Of a stretch of DNA of 64,000 nucleotides, positions 55,195 to 64,000 are shown one piece after another; the first letter of the stretch is position 1; every line of letters begins with the position of its first letter. The notes under the pieces were generated by a model that did not search any database, was not told where the DNA came from, and saw only the letters and a program-made list of their open reading frames with translations. The position numbers and the translations under genes were made by a program. The stretch covers positions 501,001 to 565,000 of the forward strand of contig JAWLAG010000002.1 in assembly GCA_041395505.1 (NCBI GenBank), given 5' to 3'. Source of the DNA: Steroidobacteraceae bacterium (GTDB lineage Bacteria > Pseudomonadota > Gammaproteobacteria > Steroidobacterales > Steroidobacteraceae).

Positions 55195-56187
55195 TCAAAT
55201 CGCAACGCGATGGCGTTCGGCGTTGATCCCCAGACGATCGTTGGTTGCGTCTTCCAGTTGCCAGCGGCGCTGGAGCGTCGCATAGACGCGATGCAATCCC
55301 GTTTCCAGAGGGATTTTTGCGCGCCAACCAAGCGAGGCCATCCTGCTGATATCGAGAAGTTTGCGAGGTGTGCCGTCCGGATAGCTTTCGTCGAAACGGA
55401 ATCGACCGCGGTAACCCACTACCTTACGAATCACTTCCGCAAGTTCGTAGATGCTGATGTCCTCGCCAGAACCGATATTGATGGGGGCGGAGCTCTCATA
55501 GTGAAGCAACGCCGTCAGGAGTGCCTCGGCAAAATCGTCCGCATGTAGAAACTCGCGTCGGGGTCTGCCGCTGCCCCATACGACGACTTCCTCCGCGCCT
55601 TCGATACGTGCACGATGCATCCGCCACAGAAGCGCCGCAAGCACATGGGAGTCACGCTCGTCGAAATTGTCTTCGCAACCATATAGATTGGTTGGCATCA
55701 GCGCGATTGCATTGAATCCGTGTTGCGCGCGCAATGCCTGGCACAGCTTTATGCCAGCAATCTTGGCAATTGCATAGAACTCGTTGGTCGTTTCGAGGGG
55801 ACCGGTCAGCAGACTCTCTTCGCGTATCGGTTGCGAAGCGTTACGAGGGTAGATGCAACTTGAACCAAGAAAGACTAGTTTTCGCACACCGTAACGAAAC
55901 GCGTTAAGGATCACGTTGCTTTGTATGGTGAGATTCTCGGCAATAAAATCCGCCGGCCGCGTGCTGTTGGCAAGTATGCCTCCGACGCGGGCAGCTGCGA
56001 GGATGACGATCTGGGGACGCTTGCGGGACATGAAGCGCGCCACTGCGCGCTCGTCGAGGAGGTCCAGCTGCCGACGACTGCGCGTTATTACATCGCTGAA
56101 GCCATGACGGACCAACGCGCGCCCGATGGCACTACCGGCCAAACCGCGATGGCCCGCCAGATACACGCGATCCGTAAGCGCAACCAC
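55195..56187 (-). CDS. fcl: GDP-L-fucose synthase
   Basis: Converts GDP-4-keto-6-deoxy-mannose to GDP-L-fucose in the cytoplasm. A 330-residue short-chain reductase. The nucleotide-binding site is AGHRGLAGSAIG near residues 11-22. The catalytic set is LGSSCIYP (Ser near 109-110), Tyr138 and Lys142 in NEFYAIAKIAG. PTNLYGCEDNFD and REFLHADDFA are also typical. The start is GTG, 6 bases after the gmd stop, so the two are cotranscribed. Its product would be an activated fucose for the exopolysaccharide or LPS. Confidence 0.93.
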   Translation of the reverse strand: MVALTDRVYLAGHRGLAGSAIGRALVRHGFSDVITRSRRQLDLLDERAVARFMSRKRPQIVILAAARVGGILANSTRPADFIAENLTIQSNVILNAFRYGVRKLVFLGSSCIYPRNASQPIREESLLTGPLETTNEFYAIAKIAGIKLCQALRAQHGFNAIALMPTNLYGCEDNFDERDSHVLAALLWRMHRARIEGAEEVVVWGSGRPRREFLHADDFAEALLTALLHYESSAPINIGSGEDISIYELAEVIRKVVGYRGRFRFDESYPDGTPRKLLDISRMASLGWRAKIPLETGLHRVYATLQRRWQLEDATNDRLGINAERHRVAI

Positions 56188-56193
56188 GCGTTT

Positions 56194-57300
56194 TCAGTCC
56201 CCGTGTACGACGACTTGGAATCCCTGACGCAGCAACGCTGCATCGCGCCGCGCAACGTGAAGGTCATTGTTCACCATTTCACGGACCATGTCGTGGAAGC
56301 TCATACGTGGCCGCCAATTGAGTTCGTTGCGTGCCCGCGCAGCGTCGCCGAGCAGCGTATCCACCTCAGCGGGACGAAAATACCGGGAATCCACACGCAC
56401 AACTGTGCGCCCCGAAGCCAGATCGATCCCCGTCTCCGCAAGTCCTTCGCCACGCCACTCGATGCGCATCCCGAGCTCGAGGCCGGCGGTTTGGACAAAT
56501 TCACGGACGGAGTGCTGTTCGCCGGTGGCGATTACGTAGTCTCGCGGCTCATGCTGCTGCAGCATGAGCCATTGCGCCTCAACGTAGTCACGCGCATGCC
56601 CCCAGTCTCGCCGCGCATCGAGATTTCCCAGGAATACGCACCGATCCAGACCGAGTTTGACCCGTGTAAGTCCGCGCGTAATCTTGCGCGAGACAAATGT
56701 CTCGCCGCGCAGTGGCGACTCATGATTGAAGAGGATTCCGCTACATGCAAATAGGCCATAGGATTCTCGGTAATTGACCGTAATCCAATGCGCGTAAAGC
56801 TTGGCGGCACCGTATGGCGAACGCGGATAGAACGGGGTTGTCTCTGACTGCGGTACCTGCTGGACCTTACCGAACATTTCCGAAGTTGACGCCTGATAGA
56901 ACCGAGTCTCTTTTTCGAGACCGAGAATGCGAATGGCTTCAAGGATGCGTAAGGGCCCCAGGGCATCCGCGTTCGCGGTGTATTCTGCGGTTTCGAACGA
57001 TACGGCGACGTGACTCTGCGCGCCGAGGTTGTAGATTTCCAGCGGCCGCACGTGCTGCAGAACCCGTATCAGATTAGTGGCATCGGTCAAGTCGCCGTAA
57101 TGCAGAATCAGGCGACGCGGCAATTCATGTGGATCTTTGTAGATCCCGTCGATGCGCTGTGTATTGAAGGATGATGCACGTCGCTTGACGCCATGCACCT
57201 CGTAGCCCTTGGCGAGCAGGAATTCGGCAAGGTAGGCGCCGTCCTGTCCGGTAATGCCAGTGATGAGCGCGCGACGCGGCGCTATTCTGCCGAGTTCCAT
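56194..57300 (-). CDS. gmd: GDP-mannose 4,6-dehydratase
   Basis: Makes GDP-4-keto-6-deoxy-mannose from GDP-mannose, the first step to GDP-L-fucose. The chosen model has 368 residues. The Rossmann motif GITGQDGAYLAEFL is near residue 15, with VKRRASSFNTQRID, STSEMFGKVQ and the Tyr-x3-Lys of SPYGAAKLYAH. A long C-terminal part (EHSVREFVQTAGLELG, YFRPAEVDTLLGD) matches the family. The ATG at 57300 was chosen; the upstream open frame is not family-like. The divergent region 57301-57402 separates it from the DsbA-like gene. It is followed by fcl on the same strand. Confidence 0.93.
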   Translation of the reverse strand: MELGRIAPRRALITGITGQDGAYLAEFLLAKGYEVHGVKRRASSFNTQRIDGIYKDPHELPRRLILHYGDLTDATNLIRVLQHVRPLEIYNLGAQSHVAVSFETAEYTANADALGPLRILEAIRILGLEKETRFYQASTSEMFGKVQQVPQSETTPFYPRSPYGAAKLYAHWITVNYRESYGLFACSGILFNHESPLRGETFVSRKITRGLTRVKLGLDRCVFLGNLDARRDWGHARDYVEAQWLMLQQHEPRDYVIATGEQHSVREFVQTAGLELGMRIEWRGEGLAETGIDLASGRTVVRVDSRYFRPAEVDTLLGDAARARNELNWRPRMSFHDMVREMVNNDLHVARRDAALLRQGFQVVVHGD

Positions 57301-57402
57301 CACCGCGATATTGATCCACGACTGTGACATCGACATGACGCCCGGACACACGGTTGTCACCTGAGTGCGCTACCGTGGTCGCATTTAACGGAATCAGCGA
57401 AT

Positions 57403-58488
57403 ATGCAAGATCGTGACAAGTATTTTCTGATCTGCGTCATTGGCTGCGCCTTGATCTTGACCGCCCTTCGCGCGTATGCAACCGAGGCGAACGACCCGGT
57501 CGTCGCCCATGTCGGGCGCGATACTGTTTCCCAGTCCGCACTCGAAAGCCAAATTGCAGACAAACTGCAGGAGCAGCGACGGGCACTTGATCAGGCGCGC
57601 CTGCGTCTTGCGGCGGAATACGAGCGGGGCCGTTCGGAGTTGTTGCAATCCGCGCTCGAGCAGATGCTTGACGAGCGTGCCCTGCAACTCGAAATCGAGC
57701 GCACCAAGATGAGCCGGGACGAGCTGCTAGCCGCTGTACCGGTTCGGAAAATAGAGGACGCTGAGATTGTCGAGTTTTACGATCAGAGGCAGGTGGAAAT
57801 TGGCGGCGCTCCGCTCGATCAGGTACGACAGCCCATAGTCAATTATCTTCAGCAGCGCGCGGAAAATGTTGCGAAACGGCGGTATCTTGATGAACTGCGT
57901 CGCAAGTATGATATTTCTGCCCACTTGGCGCCTTATCGTGTGAAAGTGGCCGATCAAGGCCCGTCGCTTGGACCTCCCGATGCACCTGTGACCGTCGTCG
58001 AATTCGCCGATTTCCAGTGTCCCTTCTGCGCGCAGATGGCACCGACCCTGCGGCGACTGCGGGAGCTTTACCCGGACCAGGTTCGCGTGGTCTTCCGCCA
58101 ACTTCCATTGCGCGATATCCATCCGCTTGCGGTCGACGCCGCACAGGCGAGTCTATGTGCCGATTCCCAAGGCAAATTCTGGGATTTTCACGATCGTGTC
58201 TTTGCCGATCAAGCATCATTGTCGCGCTCGTTCTTATTACAGATTGCCGAATCTCTAACGCTTGATATGCCAGCGTTCGAGAAATGCATGACCGATCGAC
58301 GCTACAATTCGCAAATCGCTGCTGACGTACAAGCAGCGCAGAACTTGTTTGTCGAGTCAACACCATATACGTTTGTGAACGGCCGACTCGTACGAGGTGC
58401 CGTCGACGTTGAAGAACTGCGAAGAATCGTTGACCAGGAGATACACTCGCACAAAGTTCAATTGCGAGCTCAACACCTCTTGCGCTAG
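57403..58488 (+). CDS. Periplasmic SurA-like/DsbA-like thioredoxin fusion protein
   Basis: A 361-residue exported protein. The signal anchor is near residues 8-26 (FLICVIGCALILTALRAY). Residues about 32-180 resemble a SurA/peptidyl-prolyl-isomerase N-terminal helical domain. The C-terminal domain (about 190-355) is a DsbA-type thioredoxin with CPFC at 206-209 (VEFADFQCPFCAQMAP) and the cis-Pro loop STPYTFVNGR. It could fold or reduce exported proteins with disulfides. It stands alone, transcribed away from gmd. The fusion is known among bacteria with complex envelopes; substrate not known. Confidence 0.82.
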   Translation: MQDRDKYFLICVIGCALILTALRAYATEANDPVVAHVGRDTVSQSALESQIADKLQEQRRALDQARLRLAAEYERGRSELLQSALEQMLDERALQLEIERTKMSRDELLAAVPVRKIEDAEIVEFYDQRQVEIGGAPLDQVRQPIVNYLQQRAENVAKRRYLDELRRKYDISAHLAPYRVKVADQGPSLGPPDAPVTVVEFADFQCPFCAQMAPTLRRLRELYPDQVRVVFRQLPLRDIHPLAVDAAQASLCADSQGKFWDFHDRVFADQASLSRSFLLQIAESLTLDMPAFEKCMTDRRYNSQIAADVQAAQNLFVESTPYTFVNGRLVRGAVDVEELRRIVDQEIHSHKVQLRAQHLLR

Positions 58489-58499
58489 CGAATTTAACA

Positions 58500-59400
58500 T
58501 TGAGTTCACACAGATCTGGCCGTCAGCGAGCCCGGGTCGTTTATGAATTGACGTGCACGGCCACGCGCGCTTCTAGCATCCCGCGCGTTTGCGGCACCCG
58601 CCAAAGTCACTTCACAACGATCTTTCGTGATGCTAAGCATCAGACAGCTGCGCGGCGACTTGTCAAGCCAGCGCGATTGTTCAGGACCTAGTTTGGTCCG
58701 GCCAGGCGCGCGTAAATTCGGTCAGGAAGATGCGACAACACGTTATCCACCGCCGTCCAGGCCGCGGGCACAACTGAGGCGACCGGTGCTGATGCGTATT
58801 GAGCAAATGAGCAGTCAACGATTGATCGAGTTGCCGTTGGTCATTTAGGCGCAACATGCCGCCTCGCGGGCGCGCGGTGCCGCGTAAAGGTATGCGCTCG
58901 AAAAAGGCACGGTACGCTACGGCTCGGCGACTGCAAAATTGCTGCTGATCGTCCTGTCTCTCCGACTGATTCCCAGTGTAGTCGTTGTCGACCTCATGGT
59001 CGTCCCAGGTCATCAGTCAAGGGCAGTAAGCGTGCGTCTCTTGAAGGTTGTAGTCGCTGCGATACGGCGCGTAGCGCGACCGATAGTTGTCAGGCGTTGT
59101 GCACTCGCCGCGGTCGTGATTCAGAACGTGCTGCTATCCCCAGGTCAATTCGCAAATATTGTCACCAGGTGAACAATGATATCCGCCCCATCGTGGATCA
59201 TGTGCCGGTAAGCCGAGTAGTAACCGTGCTCGTATTGTTGACAACAAGCGACGGCCACGCACCAGTCGCGATCAAAACTCGGCGCTGTTGCGATTGGGTG
59301 TTTTCCATCCCCGGGCGGGAGATGCGGCTCTTGCGGGAAACCGCATCTCCTCGCCCAACGTGCACAGTCCCGGTCGAAGTACCCGGACATCTCCCACACT
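58500..59400 (-). pseudogene. phoD: Decayed phoD-like alkaline phosphatase remnant
   Basis: On the minus strand, pieces of PhoD-type alkaline phosphatase appear in three frames. Near 59145-59210 is CQQYEHGYYSAYRHM (normally followed by the metal-site HLGD). Near 59065-59105 is ECTTPDNYRSRYA. Near 59025-59055 is YNLQETHAYCP, stopped by a TGA at 59017-59019. It continues in frame with WDDHEVDNDY near 59011 and RAVAYRAFFERIPLR. A possible C-terminal piece, FINDPGSLTA, lies near 58510-58550. At least two frameshifts, a stop and a likely internal deletion make it non-functional. The family call is secure for the central parts and weak for the C-terminal piece. Confidence 0.7.
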
Positions 59401-59563
59401 CTTGGCGGGCAAAGCCAGATTAGTGCGGAAACTTTTCAATTCGTTTGCGTATTGATTGCTGTTGTCCGTCAAGTTATTCAACGCGCCGCATCCTGCGATC
59501 CGATGCCGTTGCGTGACACGCCAACGGGAAAAAACTTCAGCCATTCGGTAACATCCTGCACAT

Positions 59564-61849
59564 ATGACATCCATTGATCCGACCCGGCCATTTGCGCTCG
59601 CGGATTGGCTGGTCGACCCGGCGCTCGATGAAATATCCCGCGGTGGTGTTCGGATCAAACTCGAGCCTCGCATGATGCGACTGCTGTGCATGCTCGCCCG
59701 GGATGCCGGCAAGGTTGTTTCGCAAACCGAGCTCCTCGACCACGTCTGGAGTGGCGTCATCGTCGGCCCCAACTCCGTCTACCAGGCGATAGCAAACCTG
59801 AGGCGACAGCTCGGCGACACGGACGAAACGGCTCGCTTCATTGCGACGGTGCCTCGCAAAGGGTACCGCCTGGTCGCCGAAGTCAGGCAACCACCGGATC
59901 CACCTGCCGCGCTGCCCGCACAGGTCACGCAACCGCCCGCGGCTGTCGCGGCGAGTGCTCGACCATCGACCACACGTAGCCGGCGCGAGATTGCGCTGGG
60001 GATCGTGGCAGCAATGATTCTCGCCATCGGTGCATGGTGGCAATTGCGCCAAACTGCGCTGCCGGCGGACAGACCAACGGTCGCCGTACTGCCCTTTGAT
60101 GACCTCAGCGCCGAGGGAAACAATGAAGTGTTCTGCCAGGGGCTGACAGATGAAGTGCTGAACTCGCTCGCGCGTATTCCGAACCTGCGTGTCATCGGCC
60201 GCACGTCGAGCAGCCGTTTCGCGGACAGCACCGAAAATGCGCGGCAGATCGGCGGCACGTTGGGTGCTTCGCATCTGCTCGAAGGATCGGTCAGGCGATC
60301 GGGCAACCGTGTGCGGGTCAGCGCTCAACTGGTCAGCACGGAGGATGGTGTCGAAGTCTGGGCCAACTCCTACGACCGCGCCGCAAGCGACGCGTTGCAG
60401 ATCCAGTCGGAAATAGCCCGGGCCGTAACCACGGCGTTGTCACTTAGGCTCTCGCCGGCCGTTGCGGAAAGGCTCGCAAGCGATCCGACCTCGAAAATGA
60501 GCGCCTACGATCTGTACCTGCTCGGCCGCAACCAGCAACAGAAACGTACGCCGGAGTCACTGGCTCGTGCGATTGAATATCACGAGGCTGCCATCGCCGC
60601 GGACCCTGGCTTTGCGCTGGCACACGCCGGATTGGCCGACGCCCAGATGGCACGCTACTACTATGCGGGTGCGTCGCTCGAGGAAACTGCGGCGCGCGTG
60701 CAGCCCGAGGTCGATGCGGCGCTGCGACTCGATCCAGAGCTGGCGGAAGCCTACGCCGCGTGGGCCGTGCTGTTGACAGAGCAGTGGCGCACGGATGAAG
60801 CCATCAAGGCATTGCAGCGTGCAGTCGCCATAAACCCGAACTACGGCGAGGCCTACCTGCGCCTCGGTGCTGCCTACGAATACGCCAGCCGCCCACGCGA
60901 TGCGCTGGCCGCCTACGATCAGGTCGCCCTGCTCGACCCATTGCACACCATCATGCACGTCCGTCGCTGCCTCGCTTTGCAGAATCTTGGGCGTTTCGCG
61001 GATGCCGAGCGTGCCTGCCAGCGGGCTTTCGAATTGCAGCCGGAAATTCCGAATGCACTCTGGGCCTGGGGACTGAACGACCTGGCGCAAGGCCGGCTGG
61101 AAGCGGCCGCCGGACACTACCTGGCGGCATTGAGCCGCGCACCCGCACGAGGCGACATCCGTGCTGAGCTCGTGCTCATCTATCTCGATCTCGGCCAGTC
61201 GGAGCTGGCCAGGGAACAACTCGATCGGCTGCGAGCTGGCGCGCCGCCCGCTTTGCTGCGCGCAACGGCCGCGCGCTACCTGTTGGCGACGAGCCGCGAC
61301 AAGATTGTCAATCTGCCCGCCGATCTTGATTCGATCCCCGGCGAGTCGCGTCGTGACGCCGTTCAGTGGGCATTCCTCAGGCTTGCAGGCGGCGATCTCG
61401 CGGGGGCCAGGCAACGGGCCGCCGCTGCGCTCGAGAATCGCGCTGCGCTCCTCGATGAACTGACCATGGGCGTCTACCAGACGCGCTGGGGGGTTTGCGA
61501 TTTATGCGCGGCCGGTACGTTGCTGCGGACACTCGACGACAAGGCCTCCGCCGAACCGTTGGAGCGCGATGCATTGCGAAACCTGGATGAACTGGAAGCC
61601 GCGGGGCACGTCTGGCATGGCCTGCATTACCTGCGAGCCGCTCTGCAGGCGCAGCGCGGCGACGCGACCAGTGCACTCGCCTCATTGCGGCGGGCGATCG
61701 GACTTGGCTGGCGCCGCGCCTGGTTGATGCGGCGTGACCCGAGTTTCGAATCCGTGCGCGGGCTGCCTGAGTACACGCGACTGCTCGCGCAGGTCGACGG
61801 TGCGAATGCAATCTCCGCCGCGAGTCTGGCAGTCAGCTCCCGCCAATGA
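59564..61849 (+). CDS. CadC-like winged-helix transmembrane regulator with TPR domain
   Basis: A 761-residue regulator. Residues about 1-108 form an OmpR-type winged-helix (VVSQTELLDHVWSGVIVGPNSV, RFIATVPRKGYRLVAEV). A single membrane helix is near residues 145-163. The periplasmic part begins with a TolB-like/adenylate-cyclase-associated domain (TVAVLPFDDLSAEGNNEVFCQGLTDEV) and continues with TPR repeats from about residue 340. Such proteins sense an envelope signal and bind DNA directly from the membrane. The target is unknown. Its 3' end overlaps the convergent gene at 61833 by 17 bases. Confidence 0.87.
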   Translation: MTSIDPTRPFALADWLVDPALDEISRGGVRIKLEPRMMRLLCMLARDAGKVVSQTELLDHVWSGVIVGPNSVYQAIANLRRQLGDTDETARFIATVPRKGYRLVAEVRQPPDPPAALPAQVTQPPAAVAASARPSTTRSRREIALGIVAAMILAIGAWWQLRQTALPADRPTVAVLPFDDLSAEGNNEVFCQGLTDEVLNSLARIPNLRVIGRTSSSRFADSTENARQIGGTLGASHLLEGSVRRSGNRVRVSAQLVSTEDGVEVWANSYDRAASDALQIQSEIARAVTTALSLRLSPAVAERLASDPTSKMSAYDLYLLGRNQQQKRTPESLARAIEYHEAAIAADPGFALAHAGLADAQMARYYYAGASLEETAARVQPEVDAALRLDPELAEAYAAWAVLLTEQWRTDEAIKALQRAVAINPNYGEAYLRLGAAYEYASRPRDALAAYDQVALLDPLHTIMHVRRCLALQNLGRFADAERACQRAFELQPEIPNALWAWGLNDLAQGRLEAAAGHYLAALSRAPARGDIRAELVLIYLDLGQSELAREQLDRLRAGAPPALLRATAARYLLATSRDKIVNLPADLDSIPGESRRDAVQWAFLRLAGGDLAGARQRAAAALENRAALLDELTMGVYQTRWGVCDLCAAGTLLRTLDDKASAEPLERDALRNLDELEAAGHVWHGLHYLRAALQAQRGDATSALASLRRAIGLGWRRAWLMRRDPSFESVRGLPEYTRLLAQVDGANAISAASLAVSSRQ

Positions 61850-62636
61850 TTCGTTGCGGACAGGGATGCACTCGATACAGCACCTCGTAGTGCGCAATGA
61901 ACTGGACACGCCGGGCACTTAGCGGATAGGTGATCAGCCAGAGCGGCAGGTTATCCGGCGTGACGTCGCTGTCTGCGCGCGGGGAGCGAGCCAACACAAG
62001 GGATCCGTTCAACGGACCCACGTCACTGAGGAATACGGGGTCAGTGGCGCTGACCTGTACCCACTTCGGCCAAAGTGTCTCGCATTCTGTCACGCTGCCC
62101 CTTCGCGGCATGGCCATCGAAGGCATGGAAGTGGCTTGGTGGCTGATCGGCTGCGTGATCGCAACGGGCTGGCCGTCATTACCCACGGCTGTACGACCAC
62201 CCCGCGGCAGGGGCAATGCCTCGATTTCGTGTACAACCTGTGCAACGTTGCGCAGTTCAATGACTTCGTCCCGGCTGGCTGAACCACCCGCAATACGCAC
62301 CGTCACGGGCGAGCCGCGGCCAAGATCCGGAATTGAAACAACCAGGCGCACCCGACCAGAGGCGTCCTGGGAGTCCGCGGACGACTGGCAGCGATAACGC
62401 AGGCGATCCGGGTAGATGCAGGTGACCTCGAACGGACCCGCTCGGGCCGCGCTTGCCGAAAGATCGAAAGCGACTCGATTGACCGGTCCTGCCGGCCCGA
62501 TGGCCTGGGCGCTCGGGACTGCCGACAACGCAGTCCTGCCTGTTACGATGGAGGCGCCTTCGGACGCCAACCCGGCGGTCGCAATCATGCAGCCTGCCAC
62601 CGCGATCATCGATCGCATGACGCGCGCGGATATCAT
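61833..62636 (-). CDS. Exported protein of unknown function downstream of an ECF sigma factor
   Basis: A 267-residue protein with an N-terminal signal peptide (MIAVAGCMIATAGLA). No recognised domain. Visible are four cysteines, a beta-rich middle (FEVTCIYPDRLRYRCQ) and LPLWLITYPLSARRVQFIAHYEVLYRV near the end. It lies about 47 bases downstream of the sigma factor on the same strand, where an anti-sigma factor is often found, but it lacks a cytoplasmic anti-sigma domain. It may be a secreted effector of that regulon. It overlaps the end of the convergent regulator gene. Function unknown. Confidence 0.6.
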   Translation of the reverse strand: MISARVMRSMIAVAGCMIATAGLASEGASIVTGRTALSAVPSAQAIGPAGPVNRVAFDLSASAARAGPFEVTCIYPDRLRYRCQSSADSQDASGRVRLVVSIPDLGRGSPVTVRIAGGSASRDEVIELRNVAQVVHEIEALPLPRGGRTAVGNDGQPVAITQPISHQATSMPSMAMPRRGSVTECETLWPKWVQVSATDPVFLSDVGPLNGSLVLARSPRADSDVTPDNLPLWLITYPLSARRVQFIAHYEVLYRVHPCPQRIIGGS

Positions 62637-62683
62637 GCGATGCTAAACGATCAGGCGAACGCAGTTGGCTCAACCGGGCAGCC

Positions 62684-63238
62684 CTAGCAGCCGGCCAGTG
62701 CCTGCCTGTCGAGAAGTCCGCGCAACCTTGCGATTGCATATTTCTTGCGGCTCAATACCGTGTCGGTCGGTGCTTGGCATTTCGCAGCCATGTCACGGAT
62801 GCTGCTGCCGCCGCACCACAATGCCAGAACCTTGCGCTGCTCCGCCGGCAGACGCTCGACGGCACTGCTGAGGACCTTGCGAACCTGGTCCTGCTGGGCG
62901 GCGGATTCCGGACCGCTCTCGTGCACCGCGTGATCAATCATCGTGTCGAGTATCGCTGGGTCGGTTGCACTGGTACGGGTGCTGGCATGCTTGCGCGTGT
63001 ACTCGTCGAGGAACGCATTTCGAGCCACCGTGAAGAGAAAGGCACGCATTTGCGCCTCATCGGCACAGTCGCAGGCTGCGCGCGACTGCGCGTCCAGTAC
63101 CTTCAGCCACGCAACTTGGGCCAGGTCCTCGGCGCGCTGTGGACAGCGGGTCATCCTGAACAGAAAGCGAACCAGGCTGCGGTGGTGGTGATTGAACAGT
63201 TGCGTTATGCACGGGCGGCTGGATTGGGCATTCGACAT
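62684..63238 (-). CDS. ECF-type RNA polymerase sigma factor
   Basis: A 184-residue sigma-70-like factor. Region 2 is LFNHHHRSLVRFLFRMTRCPQRAEDLAQ followed by AWLKVLDAQSR. Region 4 is VERLPAEQRKVLALWCGGSSIRDMA and KYAIARLRGLL. The ATG at 63238 has GGGAG eight bases upstream, so it was preferred over an in-frame start at 63271. It is divergent from the autotransporter-like gene at 63420 and just upstream of an unrecognised secreted protein. No anti-sigma factor is visible within the window. It probably directs expression of neighbouring envelope genes. Confidence 0.88.
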   Translation of the reverse strand: MSNAQSSRPCITQLFNHHHRSLVRFLFRMTRCPQRAEDLAQVAWLKVLDAQSRAACDCADEAQMRAFLFTVARNAFLDEYTRKHASTRTSATDPAILDTMIDHAVHESGPESAAQQDQVRKVLSSAVERLPAEQRKVLALWCGGSSIRDMAAKCQAPTDTVLSRKKYAIARLRGLLDRQALAGC

Positions 63239-63419
63239 GGTAGTGGCTCCCGGGTTTGACACAGTGGTCATTGAGCCGGGCGCCGCGCGCAGGGTCCTCA
63301 AGCTAGGCTGAAGGATCACTCAAGAATTGCTTATGAGGGGCACCGGCCACTGCTGCCAAGCCATTTCCGGGCGGGTAATCGTTGTTACGTCGCATCCCAA
63401 CGCCCAGGAGTCGACTCCC

Positions 63420-64000
63420 ATGCCCGCCAAACCCAGCGTACTGGTCGCTGCCCTGACAGGTTGCGCCACTGTCCTGCCGCAAGCATTTGCCGCCAATGCC
63501 GAATTCCAGAACTTTTTCTTCGATGTCTGCCAGTCTCCAACCGGGCAGCTCGCCGCCCGATGCGGGGAAACCCCCGCTGGCCTGGGCAATCTCTCCGGTG
63601 ACAGCGAGTCATCGCTGAACCCCAGCCAGAACATCGGCCATAGCCGACCCGCATTGAGCTCGGCGCAATCGCGCAGCAAGGCGGTGCGCGAGAAGGGCGA
63701 AAAGCTGCGTGACGGCGGCCCGCTGTCAAACGGCGATGACACGACCGCGGTCGCCGGACCGCTGTCGGTACTCGTCAACATCCACGCGAGCTGGTTCGAG
63801 CGCGACAGCAAGGACAATGCTTCGGAACGAAATTTCGATGGCGACAGCCGGGCGCTCGAAATCGGGCTCGATTATCGTCGTTCGGACCGCCTGGTCATGG
63901 GCGCGCTGGTCGGCTATGAAAAGAGCGACTACGCCTTTGCGGCCGAAGCACCCGGCGTCAATTTCGTGCCCGCTGCGAGTGCGGGCTCGGCCGACGGCAA
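63420..64000 (+). CDS. Autotransporter-like protein (3' end outside window)
   Basis: An open frame of at least 193 residues runs to the right edge. The signal peptide is MPAKPSVLVAALTGCATVLPQAFA. A short region with two Cys follows (FFFDVCQ, then LAARCGE). From about residue 120 it reads LVNIHASWFERDSKD, then RALEIGLDYRRSDRLVMGALVGYEKSDYAF, a pattern of barrel strands as in autotransporter beta-domains. The sequence breaks off inside this domain. AGGAG lies nine bases before the ATG. It is divergent from the sigma factor gene. The passenger region would be very short. Confidence 0.75.
   Translation, partial: MPAKPSVLVAALTGCATVLPQAFAANAEFQNFFFDVCQSPTGQLAARCGETPAGLGNLSGDSESSLNPSQNIGHSRPALSSAQSRSKAVREKGEKLRDGGPLSNGDDTTAVAGPLSVLVNIHASWFERDSKDNASERNFDGDSRALEIGLDYRRSDRLVMGALVGYEKSDYAFAAEAPGVNFVPAASAGSADG

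Noticed and set aside
63320..63817. 165-residue minus-strand frame at the window end
   Set aside because: It is antisense to the autotransporter-like gene at 63420, which has a signal peptide and ribosome site.
1..64000. tRNA/rRNA genes, CRISPR arrays, insertion sequences and attachment sites
   Set aside because: Reading the intergenic regions showed no cloverleaf, no regular repeat-spacer pattern and no transposase-like frame.

Overview
The window looks like chromosomal DNA of a fairly GC-rich Gram-negative bacterium. It is probably a gammaproteobacterium (Steroidobacter- or Xanthomonadales-like), but that is inferred from gene content only. Outer-membrane export genes, a two-partner secretion pair, a TonB/ExbBD set and an exosortase with VPLPA-CTERM substrates fit this. 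No tRNA, rRNA, CRISPR array, phage or insertion sequence was recognised.

Layout. (1) 1-6.3 kb: housekeeping and stress genes. These are the end of phosphatidylserine decarboxylase, a GT4 glycosyltransferase with an LpxH-like phosphoesterase, an arsR-arsC-aquaporin operon, a Lys/Ala-rich H1-like protein, and a frameshifted sixA next to a CHAD protein. (2) 6.6-33.8 kb: an exopolysaccharide locus. A minus-strand block carries a WecG-type transferase, an exosortase fused to an EpsI domain, a WecA-like initiating transferase, a PrsT-type TPR lipoprotein and a repeat-rich secreted protein. A plus-strand block carries GT4 transferases, a GHL10-like hydrolase and a flippase. A second minus-strand block, largely translationally coupled, carries Wza, a beta-barrel, Wzz, a CpsD-like ATPase, an ExeA-like ATPase, a TIGR03790-like protein, a polymerase-like protein and a methyltransferase. 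(3) 33-35 kb: a ribbon-helix-helix protein and two VPLPA-CTERM proteins. (4) 35.3-54.9 kb: a co-directional block that is the most unusual part. In transcription order it holds a VPLPA-CTERM protein, a PstS-like secreted protein, a terminator, a TpsB transporter, a 3380-residue haemagglutinin, an ExbB protein with fused DUF2341/LamG-like domains, ExbD, TonB, a putative porin and a coiled-coil periplasmic protein. A DUF4114-type VPLPA-CTERM gene and a terminator follow. (5) 55-64 kb: fcl and gmd for GDP-L-fucose, a SurA-like/DsbA-like fusion, a decayed phoD-like pseudogene, a CadC-like winged-helix/TPR regulator, an unrecognised secreted protein, an ECF sigma factor and the start of an autotransporter-like gene cut by the window end.

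How the parts may fit together (inference). The exopolysaccharide locus would build, flip, polymerise and export a polymer, possibly containing fucose made by gmd/fcl. The exosortase would process the VPLPA-CTERM proteins encoded near the polysaccharide locus and at both ends of the haemagglutinin block. The haemagglutinin/TpsB pair plus the ExbB-ExbD-TonB-porin set would form a surface adhesion or transport apparatus linked to the same envelope or biofilm programme.
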